Assembly (NCBI GenBank): GCA_013399305.1
Contig: VXAI01000028.1
Coordinates: 3,167,575 to 3,231,574, forward strand
Direction of reading: 5' to 3'
Length of the DNA stretch: 64,000 bases
Origin: Rostratula benghalensis
Taxonomy: Eukaryota > Chordata > Aves > Charadriiformes > Rostratulidae
The translations under genes were made by a program, and so were the position numbers. Under the pieces are notes generated by a model. It made no database searches, was not told the origin of the DNA, and saw nothing but the letters and a program-made list of their open reading frames with translations. Within the stretch, counting starts at the first letter, position 1. Every line of letters starts with the position of its first letter. Of the stretch, positions 25,470 through 39,000 are shown piece after piece.

Positions 25470-25496
25470 TATCTGTGTTGCAATTTTTCCTTCTAG
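25470..25496 (+). other. PLCB1: 3' splice site and pyrimidine tract of the PLCB1 exon
   Basis: The bases before the exon read caatttttccttctag, a standard pyrimidine tract ending in TAG. No other AG lies between the tract and the exon, so the start of the exon is not ambiguous. A branch-point adenosine should lie 20-40 bases upstream, in the TAATAATTATCTG stretch, but I cannot say which one is used. Confidence 0.85.
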
Positions 25497-25565
25497 GAGA
25501 CTGAGCTGCTAGATATCAGCCTTGTCAAAGATGCCAGATGTGGAAAACATGCCAGAGCTCCCAAG
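25497..25565 (+). CDS. PLCB1: PLCB1 coding exon (probably exon 3), partial gene
   Basis: This is one internal exon of phospholipase C beta-1, the Gq-activated enzyme that cleaves PI(4,5)P2 at the plasma membrane into IP3 and diacylglycerol. The sequence shows an AG acceptor after a pyrimidine-rich tract, 69 bases open in phase 0, and the donor AAG|GTAGGC. The translation starts [10 protein letters not shown], contains the motif KDARCG and ends in APK. From memory, mammalian PLCB1 reads almost the same at residues about 60-82, differing by conservative changes (I for L, K for R, R for K). Beta-3 and beta-4 carry a different IRDTRTG-type motif here, which favours beta-1. The segment belongs to the N-terminal PH domain, not the catalytic X/Y barrel. 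Both boundaries are phase 0, so loss of the exon would keep the frame. No other PLCB1 exon was seen. The exon number is inferred from the mammalian gene. Confidence 0.9.
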
Positions 25566-28500
25566 GTAGGCATTTTTGCTGTGTGCTTGCATGTTACATT
25601 GATGACCTAAATAGAATGGGAACTATATGCAAGAATGAAAAAAAAAAAAAGTTCCCTGAGCTATTAAGAAGTACTTTGCCTTTTCTCTGTTTAACGTGGT
25701 TTCTGATGAGAAGTATTACATTTGTTGACCTGTTGTCATTTGATTCTGTAAGTAAAATGCTGATGGAAGCTCTCCTGCAGGAACAAAAATCCTGGTTTGT
25801 CAAGATAAGCTCTCACAAGTCCCTGGCTTCCCTGGTGGCAAGGAGCTGATAGTTCTTTCGGTCTGCATTGCATTTTGTGCTGCCTGTTTTCCTTTTTCAG
25901 TGCCTCTTGAGGCCAGAAAGTTTGGTTTTTTTAAACTGTCATGAGAGAGGTCAGATTATCAGCTCCCTTAGGTCTGCTCTGATGTATTGCATACTCCTTT
26001 GCTGTCTCTAAAGACAGTAAGTTGTAGATATATATTCTCTCTGGTGCTTTTGTTTGGGCAGAAACTACACATCAGAGAGGAAAAAACCAAAGCACTCAGC
26101 TCTGGGAGCAAGATAGTGCCTCAGGGAATAACAGGAGTGAAAGGAAAAAAGGAAATCTCCTTAGGGGTTTGAAAGTATGGCCTTGCTGCCACTTAGCAGC
26201 GGTTGAACTGGTGAGGTTGAAGCAGCCCAAAGGAATGCTGCTTCTACCCTCTTTTCAGGGGAGGAAAACATCTGGGTCTGGATGAGCAGAGCTTCCTTGG
26301 AGCCTCCAGCTGGGCTCCCTCTTCCTTGCACCCAGCTTGGGTTGGGGCACAGCCCCACAGGCTCCTCAACCCCTTGAGGGGGGTCGTTAGAAAATGGAAA
26401 AGGTTGTTTCTCTGCTCTAGAATGCAATTGTAGTTATCTCTGAACAGACTATTCAAATCTGATTTTCAAAGCTCTCCCTGTATGGCTGGCAGCATTCTAA
26501 AGGCTGAGTTATAATTGAAATGCAACAGAAGTACTTTATGACATCCACATTAATACCAAATGAGTTCACCGTGATTAATGGTTCTAAGATGAATAGCAAT
26601 AAAGTATTAACAATGGCTAGAACATTATTTTAAAATGCTACCCGCTTTACAGAGGACATTTCATGTTCTTCTAACAAAATGTTTTTAGCTAAAATTTATG
26701 CATAGCTATTGCCTCGGTGACTTTTATTTATTAGGTTACATAAAGGGTGTTTTTGTTACAACATGTTACAGATTTGACAGCAGTGGCATTAAATGAAGGG
26801 TATGAGAAAATCCTGACTTTTAGGACGGTGAAATGCACCACCTGTGTGAATGAGTTTGCTTTTTGTCATTGATTTGTGTGTGGGAAGAATGAAAACAGCA
26901 CCTGGGTTGGCTGTTGATGGGATCTTGCAAACGGTGTGAAACAAAATGCTCATTTTGGGGCCAGTTGTGTCAGTTTTGCTTTGATCCATGTTGTGGGGCT
27001 GAGCAAAGGAGTGTTTACTGCAGGTGAGCGAGTGTTACAGAAGCCCTGTTTGTGTCACATCCACAGAAGATTTAAAACTCCTGTAGCAGCGGGAAGGCTT
27101 GGCTCTAAGTCAAGCAGCAGCAGTCTGTGATTGCATGGAGATTTCTAGTAAAAAGCCTTACATATAGGCTTAAAAGAGCAGCACCACGTCTATATGACAC
27201 AACCTACAATATAAGCTGCAGACATGGAAAAGAGTTTAGCTGCCTCAGAAACAAATACTTCTTACTGCCGTGTTACTTCTTAACAACACGGGTTTATTAG
27301 CTATCCCAGAAGTTACTCTCTCACGATCTGGTGGGATCATTGATTGACTCGGGATCTTGCTCCCTCTGGTAGCCTTGCCAGGAGGAAAGGGCAACATGCT
27401 GTTTTGCATTGACACATCTTTCACTGTAAAACATGAAATTTAGGTGTTTTTCTCTTCATTCCCCTGCCAGCTCTCCTTCTGCCAATAGCCTTGGACAATA
27501 TTTATACTGCGTTAGGGGACTTTTGCCAGGTTTTGCAAATTTTTTAATATGTTTTCAGAATTCTAAGAGTGGATTTAATCTGTGGGTTGCCATTAAAAGC
27601 TGAAGAAATTAATGGGAATCTTTAAACCTCATTTATTGTGTTTCTGATCTAGTGTTATCATTGATAAATTTAAGTGTTATCTTTAATAAGCCTTGACTTT
27701 TCTGTTAAACAAATAATGCAATTAATTTTTATTTTTATAGTAAACTAAATTTCAGTGTGATAACACCCACAGTAAGCTATCCAAACATTTTAGGTGTACT
27801 GATACAGAAGACCATAGCAAGTAATGATTTTAGAGGACTACAAGCAGTCATAGTTACCAAAAAATTCTCTCTTCCTTATCACCATCTGGAATATCCTCTT
27901 CTTCCCCATATGCTGCCATATCCACCAGCAGGGATGTTTCTTTGGTAATTAATCTGCCATGCTTTTGGTCTTTTTGATGGCTAGAAACAGAGTCTGTTCT
28001 CATGCTGCAGTCAATGTACTTTTTGTACAATCATCAGCATTCTTAATTTATGAAAAATGGAGAGAAGCAGTTTGTTTCAGTTAGTTTCTCTTTCAGCCTT
28101 TTTGGTTGATGTTGGCTTTTCACAATATTTTTCTGTAAGTCCAGACATATATATTTTGTGGTGGTTCTTGCATGCTTGTTGTTGCATCTTCTAGTCATTA
28201 TTGTGAGAGAAAAAAGAAAGAAAAGAAAAAAAGATTTTTCATTCCGGAGAAGTTTTCACTGATGAAGGATAAACAGCCAAATGCTTTTTATTTAGAAGGC
28301 CTTTTACTCTTTTTGTTTTATCCTGTTTCACAGTGTCCCTAAATTTGTTGAAAATGTGTTAGTGTTTTGCTCCAGTAATTAAGTCCAAGCTATGGATTGT
28401 CTTTAATGTTTTGGGTAAGTGGGCATAGTCTGTGCTCTGAAGGAAGGCAGTATTAGGCACACTCATGTTTTGTACTACTCCCATGTGTGAAATAGGGTAA

Positions 28501-30962
28501 CATTAAAAAGTCCAAAACTAGGATACATAAATGCACTTAGACTATCCTACGCTGTTCCTAAACTCAGAGCTGTTTGTTTCTGGGTTTCTTATCCAGGGGC
28601 TCTGGTTCTTTTCACCATTCCACATTATGTGTAGCCTCAAAAGTTCCCTTGAAGGCAGAAAAGTGTAGTTCTCATCCTACAGTCATCACATTAAGAGATC
28701 TCCTCAAATTTAATGTCTTAGCACTAGTGTGCTGCTACGTAGGTGCTCAGCTCTGCTGGGCACTCTGAGTGCAAAACCACTTCTTCTCCAGCTTCTGGTT
28801 TGTGATGCTTGTTCATGAGTCTTGAAACCTCTCTCCTGTTCTTCCTGTTCCCTGGAGATTTAAGAGCACAGCACCAACACTATTCTTGGCTGCGACAGCA
28901 GTGTATGGGAGTAGCTCAGAAATTCATCTGCAAAAGAAAGACCTTCCTGAGTAGACATCAGGAATAGTTACCCAGAAGACTTGGCTGAAACTATGTAGAG
29001 TAGCCCAGCACTAGACCACCATGCTAGAGCCAAGGTCCTAGTCTTACCAGCTGATGGTTATTATTATCTGTGCTCTCACACTTGCGGGTTCTTCTGGTGT
29101 CCTTGTGAAGTGCTATTGCCATGTGAATAGCGTGCAGCCTCACCTCAGCTGCTCTGAGTGTTAAGAGTGGCTCTGTTTATCCTTCTAGGAAACTCAAAAA
29201 TTGTTTTCATCCATAACAGTGCCACCAGTTCTTCCAAACAGTGCACAAGAGTTGGGGAGATAAGACAAGTTCAGGAGACTTGCACAAGTCTCTGTCCTAC
29301 TTTGGGTACCACTAGGCACCCAAAAGTAATTTGTAGATTTAGGGGGTTAGGTAGAACCTGTGGGTCGTGGGCAGGGTGTCAGAATGGTTTTACAGCAAAA
29401 ATGGGGTGCAAAGGTCTGTCAGAGAGTTGAGACATCTGAAAATAAGCCTGTTTGTCTTTTGTAGGAGCGTAGGCTTCTAATGATATGGAAAGGAGATCTT
29501 TAGTTCATACCAAAACACTTGATGCTTGGGGGATGAGAAGATTATCCTCTGACCCAAAATCAGTCGGTAGTATACTCAAATGACCCCTGTGTTACTGAGA
29601 AGCTTCAGCATCACCTTCTTTTTCCACATTGTCAGGGATAAGGTCCTTCTGTCTTCAGCTGCTATTTTCAGAAATGATAACAGAGTTTTCTCTCTCAATG
29701 CAATATACATGCAAAGCCGTATTCTTTGGAATAAGGGCATATCTCATGCAGCACAGAGCACTGCAGCAGATCTCTAAATGAGAAGAAAAATAAAAGTAAT
29801 GTTCTGAGGAGAATAAGAAAAGATTTATTAATTGTGTATGTTAGGAAAAAGTGCCTGTATTCAAGATATAGTGAAATTTATACAGAAGGGAGAGAATTAT
29901 AAGATTATTATCATGATTTTGTCTTTTTAGTAAGCATTAGACTCATTTAGAAAAGGACCAGAGAAATTTTGAGAACAGGAGATTAATATGGAGGGGGTTT
30001 TGGGGTGTTTTTTTTTTTTTTTCCTTTGGAAGCGTGACTGACCATAAAAATCAGTGCAGCTTTTTTGAAGCGTGCCATGCCTTTTCTCACAGCTTGAAGC
30101 AGCTCAGAGTTGCCACTGGCATCAGCAAGAGTGCAACGTCAGGATGCTCAGGGCTTATATTGTTTGTATTTTGAAATGCTAAAGGAATGTAAAAATCATT
30201 AGTCGTGATGAAGCAATTACTTACTTGCTTTTATTTGCATATTACCTGGTAGCACACTCTCGAGCTTTGTTGTGATATGCAGACTAATGAAGAGACGTTT
30301 TTCCCTTGTAAAGTTTAACAAAGAGGTCTTAAAAATAAAATTACACAACGAGCAATGAAGAGAAGCATATGTTTTTGTACAATGAGGCATAGAAAAAGCT
30401 CTGAATATTCACATACGTTCTGTGAAGCATGGAAATGCCACTCAAAAGAGTGTCCATGTTCTTAAATGGGGGATGCAGGAGAAGTCACACAGCAGTAAAT
30501 ACTGGTGAAAGGTTAAGTGGTGAAAATTTGGCAGCAGCAAGCATGCTTGCAGGATGAGGGAATCCACACTTTTTACCATCTTGTATTTACTTCAGCCAAT
30601 AACAGTTTCTATGGAAACTGAAATCTTAACGCAGCCGTATAAGTGTTTTTAGTAGGAAGAAGAAATATCAGGATGAGTTGGCAGGAATAAAGAAACAACC
30701 CCATGGCAAATGTTCATATTGAAAACTTTTGATGCGTTTGATCAGTCTGTTTTCCCTCAAAGATACCGTAACTCATTCAGCAGGAAATAATTTATTTAAA
30801 TGACATATGCTATGGAACCTGTAGGAGATGAAATTATGAATGATGGGATCACTCTAATGCCAAAATGTTTATAGAGCATAGTCCCCAGTTTTAAAAACAT
30901 TTGAAGCTCCCCTGCCCCAAATTTTCTCACTTTAAGCTCTACAGAGAAAAATTATTAAGGTG

Positions 30963-30985
30963 TTTTTTTTTTTTTTTTTTTTTTT
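30963..30985. repeat. 23-base T tract
   Basis: An uninterrupted run of 23 T in AT-rich intron. No recognisable retrocopy flanks it on either side. Confidence 0.95.
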
Positions 30986-32256
30986 AAATGTCAGAAATTT
31001 GCCAAGACCTCAACTACTACTACTGTCATCACCAGCCTCTGTATTTAGTAGGTTTTCTTGAAATGCTCAAGTGGAGTGAGGTGATTTCAGGAGTATCTCA
31101 GCTGTCATTTCAAAACTGCCCACTTCTTCCTGACTGCAGAGGGTTGGCTGGTTTCTGGCACATTTGTTGAGAAATTTTCATGACCTAGATGGGCTCAAAA
31201 ACTAAGAAGGAAACTCTAAATCATCATTTAACTGAAAAATCTGGTGATTTTCAGGGAAACGAGTGTATGCAAGTCTTTTTGAATTGTCGGAGCTAATAAG
31301 ACTGCTGTCTTCTGTGTCTGCCTCCATACTCTATTGTGCTGACTTAGAATCAGTAGGATTTTACTGAAATTTGGGTTAAATTTATGCAGGGAATCCGAAA
31401 GTGAGACTGCTGTCTGTTATGTTGTTAATAATCTATTTCTTTCTTTGTTTTTTGACTTACTGCCTCAATTTGCAAATGCAGGTGAAGAACTTTTTGTGAA
31501 CCCGCTCAAAGCACACATACGCAAATAAATAAATTGCAGATAATGGTTGATTAATTTCCCTCAGAATAAGGCTCTAACTTCTAATTTACAAGTCCAGTGA
31601 TGAGAGCCTGTCAAAATAAACCTAATTCAATCAGTTGCTTTTTCTTATGGTAACTGAACTTACGTTTTTGCTGGCAGCCTGTGACTTTTATGGTCAGATT
31701 GTTTGTTTTCCTTTTATCAGAACAAAAGAGGCTTCTGTCACTTTTGAAATATTTGAAAGCCAAGCAGTTATTAATTTCTTTGTGATAAAGTCTGTGCTGG
31801 GACAATTACGCTGTGTTTAATAACCATTCTGATTAGACTGCATGTGGGAAATGGCAGATTTTTTTTCTTTTTTTGGTCTACTCCATAAATTCCCTGAAAA
31901 AGTCAGCTGCCTACATGGGTGACACAGGAGAGCAACAAGCTTGCCCTTTGCAGCACTGACTTCTGTCGCTCTGCCTGTCTCAAATGCTGTTATTGCTGTT
32001 ATTTTTATCTGCTGATAAATGCACATTGCTTTCCCTTCAACAACCTCGGTGCTAAATTAGAAACCCTAATGTAAATTATGCCTAAGCAATGTTCTATTTC
32101 TGCCAAAAAGAAATAAAAATGGAATATGCACACAGCTCACCTTCCCACTCACCTTAGGGATAACAGTAGCATCCTCAAACATGCCTCCCGAGTTTGTTTT
32201 TCTACATCGTGCTTTTTTTCATAATAATGATTAAATTACATAAATATTTTCTCTAC

Positions 32257-32386
32257 NNNNNNNNNNNNNNNNNNNNNNNNNNNNNNNNNNNNNNNNNNNN
32301 NNNNNNNNNNNNNNNNNNNNNNNNNNNNNNNNNNNNNNNNNNNNNNNNNNNNNNNNNNNNNNNNNNNNNNNNNNNNNNNNNNNNNN
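32257..32386. other. Assembly gap, 130 N
   Basis: There are 130 consecutive N, flanked by AT-rich sequence (taaatattttctctac on the left, tattttattaagttg on the right). The real length and content are unknown. The two ORFs that seem to cross it are artefacts of translating N. Confidence 1.
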
Positions 32387-35300
32387 TATTTTATTAAGTT
32401 GAAGTTCTTTGGATGATATTTGACCCGTCTTCCTTTGATGGCAGTTGTAAGACAGGGAAATGCAAGTCATTTAAATGCTGCAAAGAGTGTGAAGGAATTT
32501 TGCCTTAGACCCATACCTGGGGGGAATGAGCCTCAATGTGCCCCTTCCCTGCAGCTCGATGTTGCCTGTTCCCTGCATTTAACAGGCTCTAACAGCACTT
32601 GGCATCTGTTGCTCTTCTCAGTTTCCCACTCCAGTGCAGACTTTATTCGGGAGAGGTCTCCCCGCTGCCCACAGCTAAAATCCTGCTGCTTATTCAGGAT
32701 TGAAGGCAAGTTTTGATATGGTTGGGATGCTTTTGAGTTTGTTGCTTGGATTTTGTGTAATTTTTTGGAAGTTAGCTTCTTTGGGGAAGTCTCCTCTCTA
32801 AAGATAAAGGTGTCAGTGCTGCCATTCAGGGAGCAGGTCATCGTCTCTCCACCATCTAGAAAAATGCTACCATCAGAAACATTATTCATGCTATTCTGGA
32901 AGCAAAGCAAAGCTTCCTGAAAGCGCAAATGAAGCCTGGGGCATTCAGTAGCAGCACAGGAGCCATTTTCTTTCTGCTTCATCGGCTCCCAAGTCGTGTC
33001 TCAAACCCGGTGCCTTGCTCAGTGGAGTGGATGAGCACAAGCGCTTTGCACCTGTGCTCTGAAGCCTGCAGAGACTCTGGCTGGCCCCAGGGTGCCCTTC
33101 ACTTGGCTGCTCATGCCTGCGACTGAGGCCACCTCCGAGACGATCAGCATCCCAGTGCACAACCAGAATGGCCCAAATTGCTGAAGGTGACTTTATCTAC
33201 AACTGTCTAACCCTTAGGGGACTGGGACTTTTTCAGAAGCTTGTCATACACTGAATAACTTAACACTCACCGGTAGTTCATTGGATTCACTATTTACTAA
33301 CGTTTGTGATGTAGTAGAAAGCATGGGGTTTTGTCCAGGCCTTTCACTATGAATCATTGCCAAAAGGATTTTTTTTTTCCTGCTCATTGGTGTTTTCAGT
33401 TGCTGTTCTGCTTGGGTTTATGGGTTTTTTTCTAAATTTATAAAACATACATCTACTTTTTCTTTGCATACTTTCATGCCAAAGTACACAGTACAAAGTA
33501 TGTTACAAGAAATTCTGTATTTTAAGAAGCACAAAGGCATTTTATAAGTGTGATTTTAAAACTTGACATTTAAATTTGAAAAGGTGGAATAGGACACTGC
33601 TCAATTAAATATATGGTATTTGAGTTGCTGAGAAGCCCCGTGTCAGTAAAGCTGTTTTAAATGCTACTGCTTTTAAATAAACCTGCGTGCTGAAAACCTC
33701 TTCCTTTTTTTTTTTTTCTTTCCATTTTCTCCTTTAATATGACTTTTTATGTGGTTTTGAAGAGAGATTGACAGAGACAACTTTGTTTGCTCTCAGGCAC
33801 ACATAATACCCCCAAACTATTTCAAATCCATCTATAAACCACTCTCGAGAGCTTTCAGACTCCTGTGGTGCGGGATTAAAGTTGCGCACTGGAGGGCACG
33901 GACTCATCACTTAACTGAGCACGTGCTTCATGCAGATGTGAAGTTCAGTGCTACAGTAATGTTTCCTGTGATATTGTAGTTGATGGTAGTCACCTCCACG
34001 CTGTTTCAGCTTGAAGGTTGTAATTCCTCTTGTTTTTCCCTGCCACAGCATAGAGCTCACAGGAGGGGAAGGGAGTTGCAAAGTGGCATCTCTCAGCGGA
34101 TAGAGGTACCACTTCTCTGCGTCCTGTGGTTGCTGCTGGAAGCAGCCATCACCTGTGTGCTTGGATGTGATGGTGGTTTGCTGTCACTGGCTCACCTCAG
34201 TGACAAGGTTGTACCCAGTGTCCTACATTTGACAACGTTTGTGTTGCTGATCACTAATATGGGACATGGATGTCTCATTGCTGCCTTCACAACTAATGAC
34301 GCTAATGAGATGAGAATGCAGCTGGGACAGCACGTTCAGCTGCAGATATCACAAACGCACACCCACTGTCAATTATGATAAAGCTCACTTGCATCTGATA
34401 AATGGCATTTCTACGGTGGCTGACACAAAATTTGAAAATTGTTGTGACAATACAAAGTTATTCTGGAGATGCTTTTTGTGATGCTAATATTGTCCTGTAT
34501 TATATGCTTGCTATTGTGTACCCCCTATGTTTTCGTATTCACATGTTACCTTTTGGCTTCACTAAGATCATGAAGATTTGGGAAAGTCAAGTCTCTGTTT
34601 TCCAGTGTTGGTGCAGTATCTAAGAGAGCTAAGTCCTGTTTCATGAGCAGGGCTTCTAAGTTAAATACTAATGCAAAATCTAATAAGTAAAACACTGCTT
34701 TCTTTCTGTAAAGATAAGACATGCTGCATTCAGCCTCTGTCATAAACACTCAGTTTGGAAAGAATTTCAAAATTTGTCATGGGAAAATGCAAAGGTATTA
34801 AATAACTGAGTCATGCTGGTCTTTCCTTCTGAGCAGTAATCTCCACCTAGAACTAGTTCATAAATATTGAAGTATATACTTTAACAGTAGTGTGGAGCTG
34901 TGCATCCAGATAGAGATCTGATGGTAGTGCAATACCCTCAAGCTTCAAATGTGGAATCAACAGGCTCAAGTGAAAATGCCAAATCTGAAATATTTTTCTG
35001 CAATTGTTTAGAACAAGTGATTTAAATGTCCCCATTTTATTGGAATCCAGTTTGGTGATTTTCCGTGTCATGCCTTATCTTGTAAATAACTGGTTGGAGA
35101 AAACTGCTAGGTTTTAATTAGTTGCAAAGGTCTGATATCTTTGTTATCATCTGCATATAAATGGATCCTTCAGTATCTCCTCACAGAACCCAGCAAAACC
35201 ATTCATTTAGGCTTAGAAAAGAGATCACTGTGAAGCAAAAAGATTAGGTGTAGGTCCTGAGTAACCATGGCTGACAGAGATGCCAATTTCTTCACAATTT

Positions 35301-35860
35301 GGTGAAAGTGCCCCCCCTACTTAGTGCTGAGGGGAAAAACGTGTTACTAGCCACAGGACAGCTGAATTGCTGAGGAGGAGCGGAGGGTGATGGGCATCGG
35401 TAAGTCATTATCTGTGTCAGATGAAGCCACCTGAGCACTGCAGTGGATGTCAAACCCTGCCTGGAAACCACAAGCAAATAGCAGGAACTGAGCGATTTGT
35501 GATCGAGTTTTAAATAACCATAAGCTGCATTTGGTCAGAGCTTGTAACTGAAGAGATTTGTTTTTGAAATTTAGAGGATCGGTAAAGAAAAGTTTTCTTT
35601 AACAGTGAAGTTATTTAAGCTTGCTAAAAATCCATGAGAATGGCTTCCAGCTTCAAAGTTCGTTATTTTCCATATTACATTAGCACTTTCTGAGTCTTGC
35701 AGCTAAGCACACTTGGCTGTAAAACTGCACATTTGCATAACGTTTGCTAATCCCTACTTGTATGATGTCCAGTACAGCTGTCTAAGAAAAAGCGATGCAA
35801 AAAAACTTGGATCTCTGAGCTAAAACTTTGATTGGAAAATAGTTACAGTCCCAGCTATAA

Positions 35861-36080
35861 ATAGAATCATAGAATGGTCCAGGCCAGAAGGGACCTCTAG
35901 GGTCATCTAGTCTGACCTCCCCGCAGTCAGCGAGGACACCCCCAACCAGACCAGGCTGCCCAGGGCCTCATTAAGCCCCACCCTGAATATCTCCAGGGAA
36001 GGGGCCTCAACCACCTCCCTGGGCAACCTGTTGCAGTGTTCAGCTGCCCTCATAGGAAAGAACCTATTCAACAAGGAATA
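35861..36080 (-). mobile_element. CR1 LINE 3' fragment, antisense
   Basis: On the + strand it opens with atagaatcatagaatgg, the reverse complement of the CR1 terminal 8-base repeats. It continues with GGCCAGAAGGGACCTC, TCATCTAGTCTGACC, AATATCTCCAGGGAAGGGGCC and CCTGGGCAACCTG, all familiar blocks of the CR1 3' region read in reverse. The element therefore lies opposite to PLCB1. The inner edge (near 36080) is approximate. The copy looks younger than the one at 63.3 kb because the terminal repeats and conserved blocks are cleaner. Confidence 0.93.
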
Positions 36081-39000
36081 ATCCTTGTTTCATCACTGTG
36101 GCTTTTCTGTCTGGTTCTTTGTGTCCCAAGGTATGTCTGTGCCAGTTGGACACCCCAGCCACACCAGTGACACGATGTCCATGGCAGATGTGCTGCTGTG
36201 CCTTATGCAGGTGTCCTGCAGAGAGACCTCTACCAGTATCACTGGCAGGCATTTTATTAGGAATGTGACAGTCGAACTTAGAAGAGTTAGCTACAGGTAA
36301 GGTAGATAAGGTAGCTAATGGGAGCAAATGGAAATAGCCAAGGGTCCATGTGAACTATAAAGCATCAGGAAACTATTATTATTTCCAACGTAATGAAATC
36401 AGTATATTCATGTTAAATCCCTGTTTCCATTTTTGCAAAGTGTCAAGTAGAAATCAGACTGTTTTCTTTTTCTCTAGCCTGCTGTGGGTATGCGAGAAGG
36501 TAGAAGCAAGTACATCCAGTAAATAAATCCTGGGTACTATTTGTCTGGTGATAACAAAAAACCTTGTAACTGTGTTCAGCGTGAGCTGCCCATCTCTGGC
36601 TTTCTCAGCTCTCTCACCTCCCAGCCTAATCCTAGTTAAATAAACAAAATTATCAGCTGTTGCTGCTGGGGAGTTCAGACACTCTGTTCTGCTCCTGGGG
36701 TGTTAATGAGCCATCCGCAGGGATGTTCCTGCAAAATGGATGGCACGGCGACACTTGCTGATACACAGGCATGTGCAGGTGGGAGCAACATGGTTATCTG
36801 TGTGTCAGTGCTACAAGAACATTTTCTGAGAGCCAAAAGGCCTAATGCATTTTGCAACCCTTGGTGATTCACTGCAATAAAGCATAGTGTATTCCTGGTA
36901 AAAACCGCTGTGTGTTAAGACTGACACACAGCTATACCTGAACTAGCGAAGTTTCTCTGGCTTTCAAGTGCGTTGTGGATACATCCTTCCCAAGGAGAAG
37001 TATATCTGCCATTCAGAAGTTAGATGGGTAAAATTGCTGTAGCCCATCCTTGGTATGGCTGATCTGCACTAGTGGTGCATATAGGCAGAATTAGGACCTG
37101 GTTTCTGCATGTGGCTCTTCTTTTGTATGGTTATTAGTACTGTAAGTGTCCAATATCCTTCATATTTTGTATTTAAATGACAACATCCTCTGCATTCCTC
37201 TTGAGAAGGTCGATCTGCTGAGAAATCACATGCATGGAGCTATGTGTCATTCCTCTTGAGCATAAATCATCATACGAGATATACAAGAAAGTAAGTGAAT
37301 TACGTACTTGCAGAACTTACCCACTCTTTAGTATGAACTTGAGTTCATACCCCTGCAGTGTAAATGAATTATTAACCAGCCTAAAACTCTTTGGATCTTA
37401 CTGAAATATTGACAGTGGACCAGTGCTCTGGGATTGTGGCATGTCCTGGAAAGAGTGTGCAGAAAGGGCAGATTTGGTGCTGAACACTAAGGTTCAGCGT
37501 AGCTCTATTTTTAGCTAGTAGAACAATCTTGATTGACTTGCCAAACAAAGCAGAAAAAACCCAAGTGTGTAACTGTAAATCACAGCAATCTATTAAAATG
37601 CAGGTTTACTCTTTTAAAGGTGGATTCCATGTGGTTGAGGTTTGTGAGCTTCTGAGTTATGTTGTTTAACTTGGGGAATTTGGATAAAATTCCCATTACC
37701 TTACTTTGGAGGAGGAATACTCTTGGCTGGGAGTTCTTGGCTGTGGTATTTTGCAGTATCCAGTTTCTTTGTTGTGTTTTGGAATTAGAATGAACTTGCA
37801 AACATGCAATTTAGGAACATACCTAGATGGTAGCTGATATTTTTGCACCCCATTATGTGCTGCCTCCGTGTCTGGGTTCATTCCCATCAAAAGAGACTGG
37901 TTTGCAGATAGTAGACTTCCAATGGTGGTTAATCACCTCCTGGATTTCCAGGAGGAATCCTAAAATAAGTACTGGTATAACTAACATCATTGTTTTGAAT
38001 TGTGCCATATCTGTGATAATACCTAGTGCAGACAGAAAGGTGAGCTTCTGGGCCCAGGTCCTCTCCACCAAGCAGTGAATCTGGCAAGATTTGGCCATAT
38101 GTAGGGTTGTTAGGCTTGAATTTTTTTTTTTATTTTTTTTCTTGCACAAAAGTTAAGGACAGCTTTAAGCATTATAGTTTATTGCAATGTTTGAGGGGGG
38201 TTTTTAATAGGTTAGAGGAAATGGGACCTTTCTTCTCTGTCCACATACAGGAAACAAACATTGCCAGCTCAGTGATTTTTATAAGAAATTCTGTGATGGA
38301 AGGTTCTGGTAGTTCATGGTAGTGGCACTGACTGTAGGTCTGACTTGCAATGCATCCCATGCACGTTTTTCCTGTTCTGAAACACATCCAATATTGATGA
38401 TTCCATAACTGAAATTACACGAGGATTTTCTTCTTGTTGTTGTTTCAGCTTTTGAGTTTAACCTCCTTCCTCCAAGATTAACAAAATATATTATAAAAAA
38501 ACATCTATATGAGAAACTGTATGTTGTAGTTTTGAATGTTTAGTATAAATGGCTTCAAAATGCTGTTTGCTAACGAAAAGGCGGAAGCAGAACAGTCATG
38601 CTAGGTAGGGTCACCATATAAAGGGAACAGGCAGTCACATTTAACTGGGAAATAATGGTAGCAATTTGCATGTTGTTAAAATGCTATAGGAAAACAACAA
38701 AACTGAATTCAGGTAAACCAAAACAGACTCCTGGAATGGTTACCTGCATTTTGAGACAAATAGCAGAAACTAGTGTTTGTCAGGGTAGCTGATAGAGCTG
38801 TGGCAGCAGACCCCAGCCCTCCGAGAGTGGTGGGAATTTTGCTTTGGTTTTGCTGAGGGTCAGGCTCCCTTCATCGCAGTAAAGAGCAAAACCACCACAG
38901 ATGTGTTTTCAGCAATGTATTTTCAGTAAATTCTAAACCATTTGTGACAATTTGAGAAGGAAAGATGATTTTAGCTAACTTAGTCTAGTTTTGCTGTGTT

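Larger units (their letters stand above)
1..25496 (+). other. PLCB1: PLCB1 intron 2 (3' part), non-coding
   Basis: This is inferred to be intron because the only real exon follows it and no other spliced reading frame is convincing. Contents by block: 1-9 kb is unique AT-rich DNA with short T runs, a 23-A tract at 3229 and an ATT repeat at 6.66 kb. The 9-14.7 kb block is unique and includes a perfect hairpin at 9.1 kb, a possible cassette exon at 9.94 kb and a homeobox-motif-like AT-rich stretch at 13.9-14.06 kb. At 14.7 kb there is a CR1 tail with a T/G tract. The 15-22.6 kb block is unique with small tandem repeats and old repeat fragments. At 22.6-24.0 kb lies a CR1 remnant. At 24.0-25.5 kb I see nothing notable. 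The many ORFs under 150 codons have no recognisable domain and fit chance. Confidence 0.8.

Noticed and set aside
32194..32470. ORFs across the N block on both strands
   Set aside because: They exist only because N codons were translated as X.
33980..34378. 132-codon + strand ORF
   Set aside because: No domain recognised. The length is within chance for this window.
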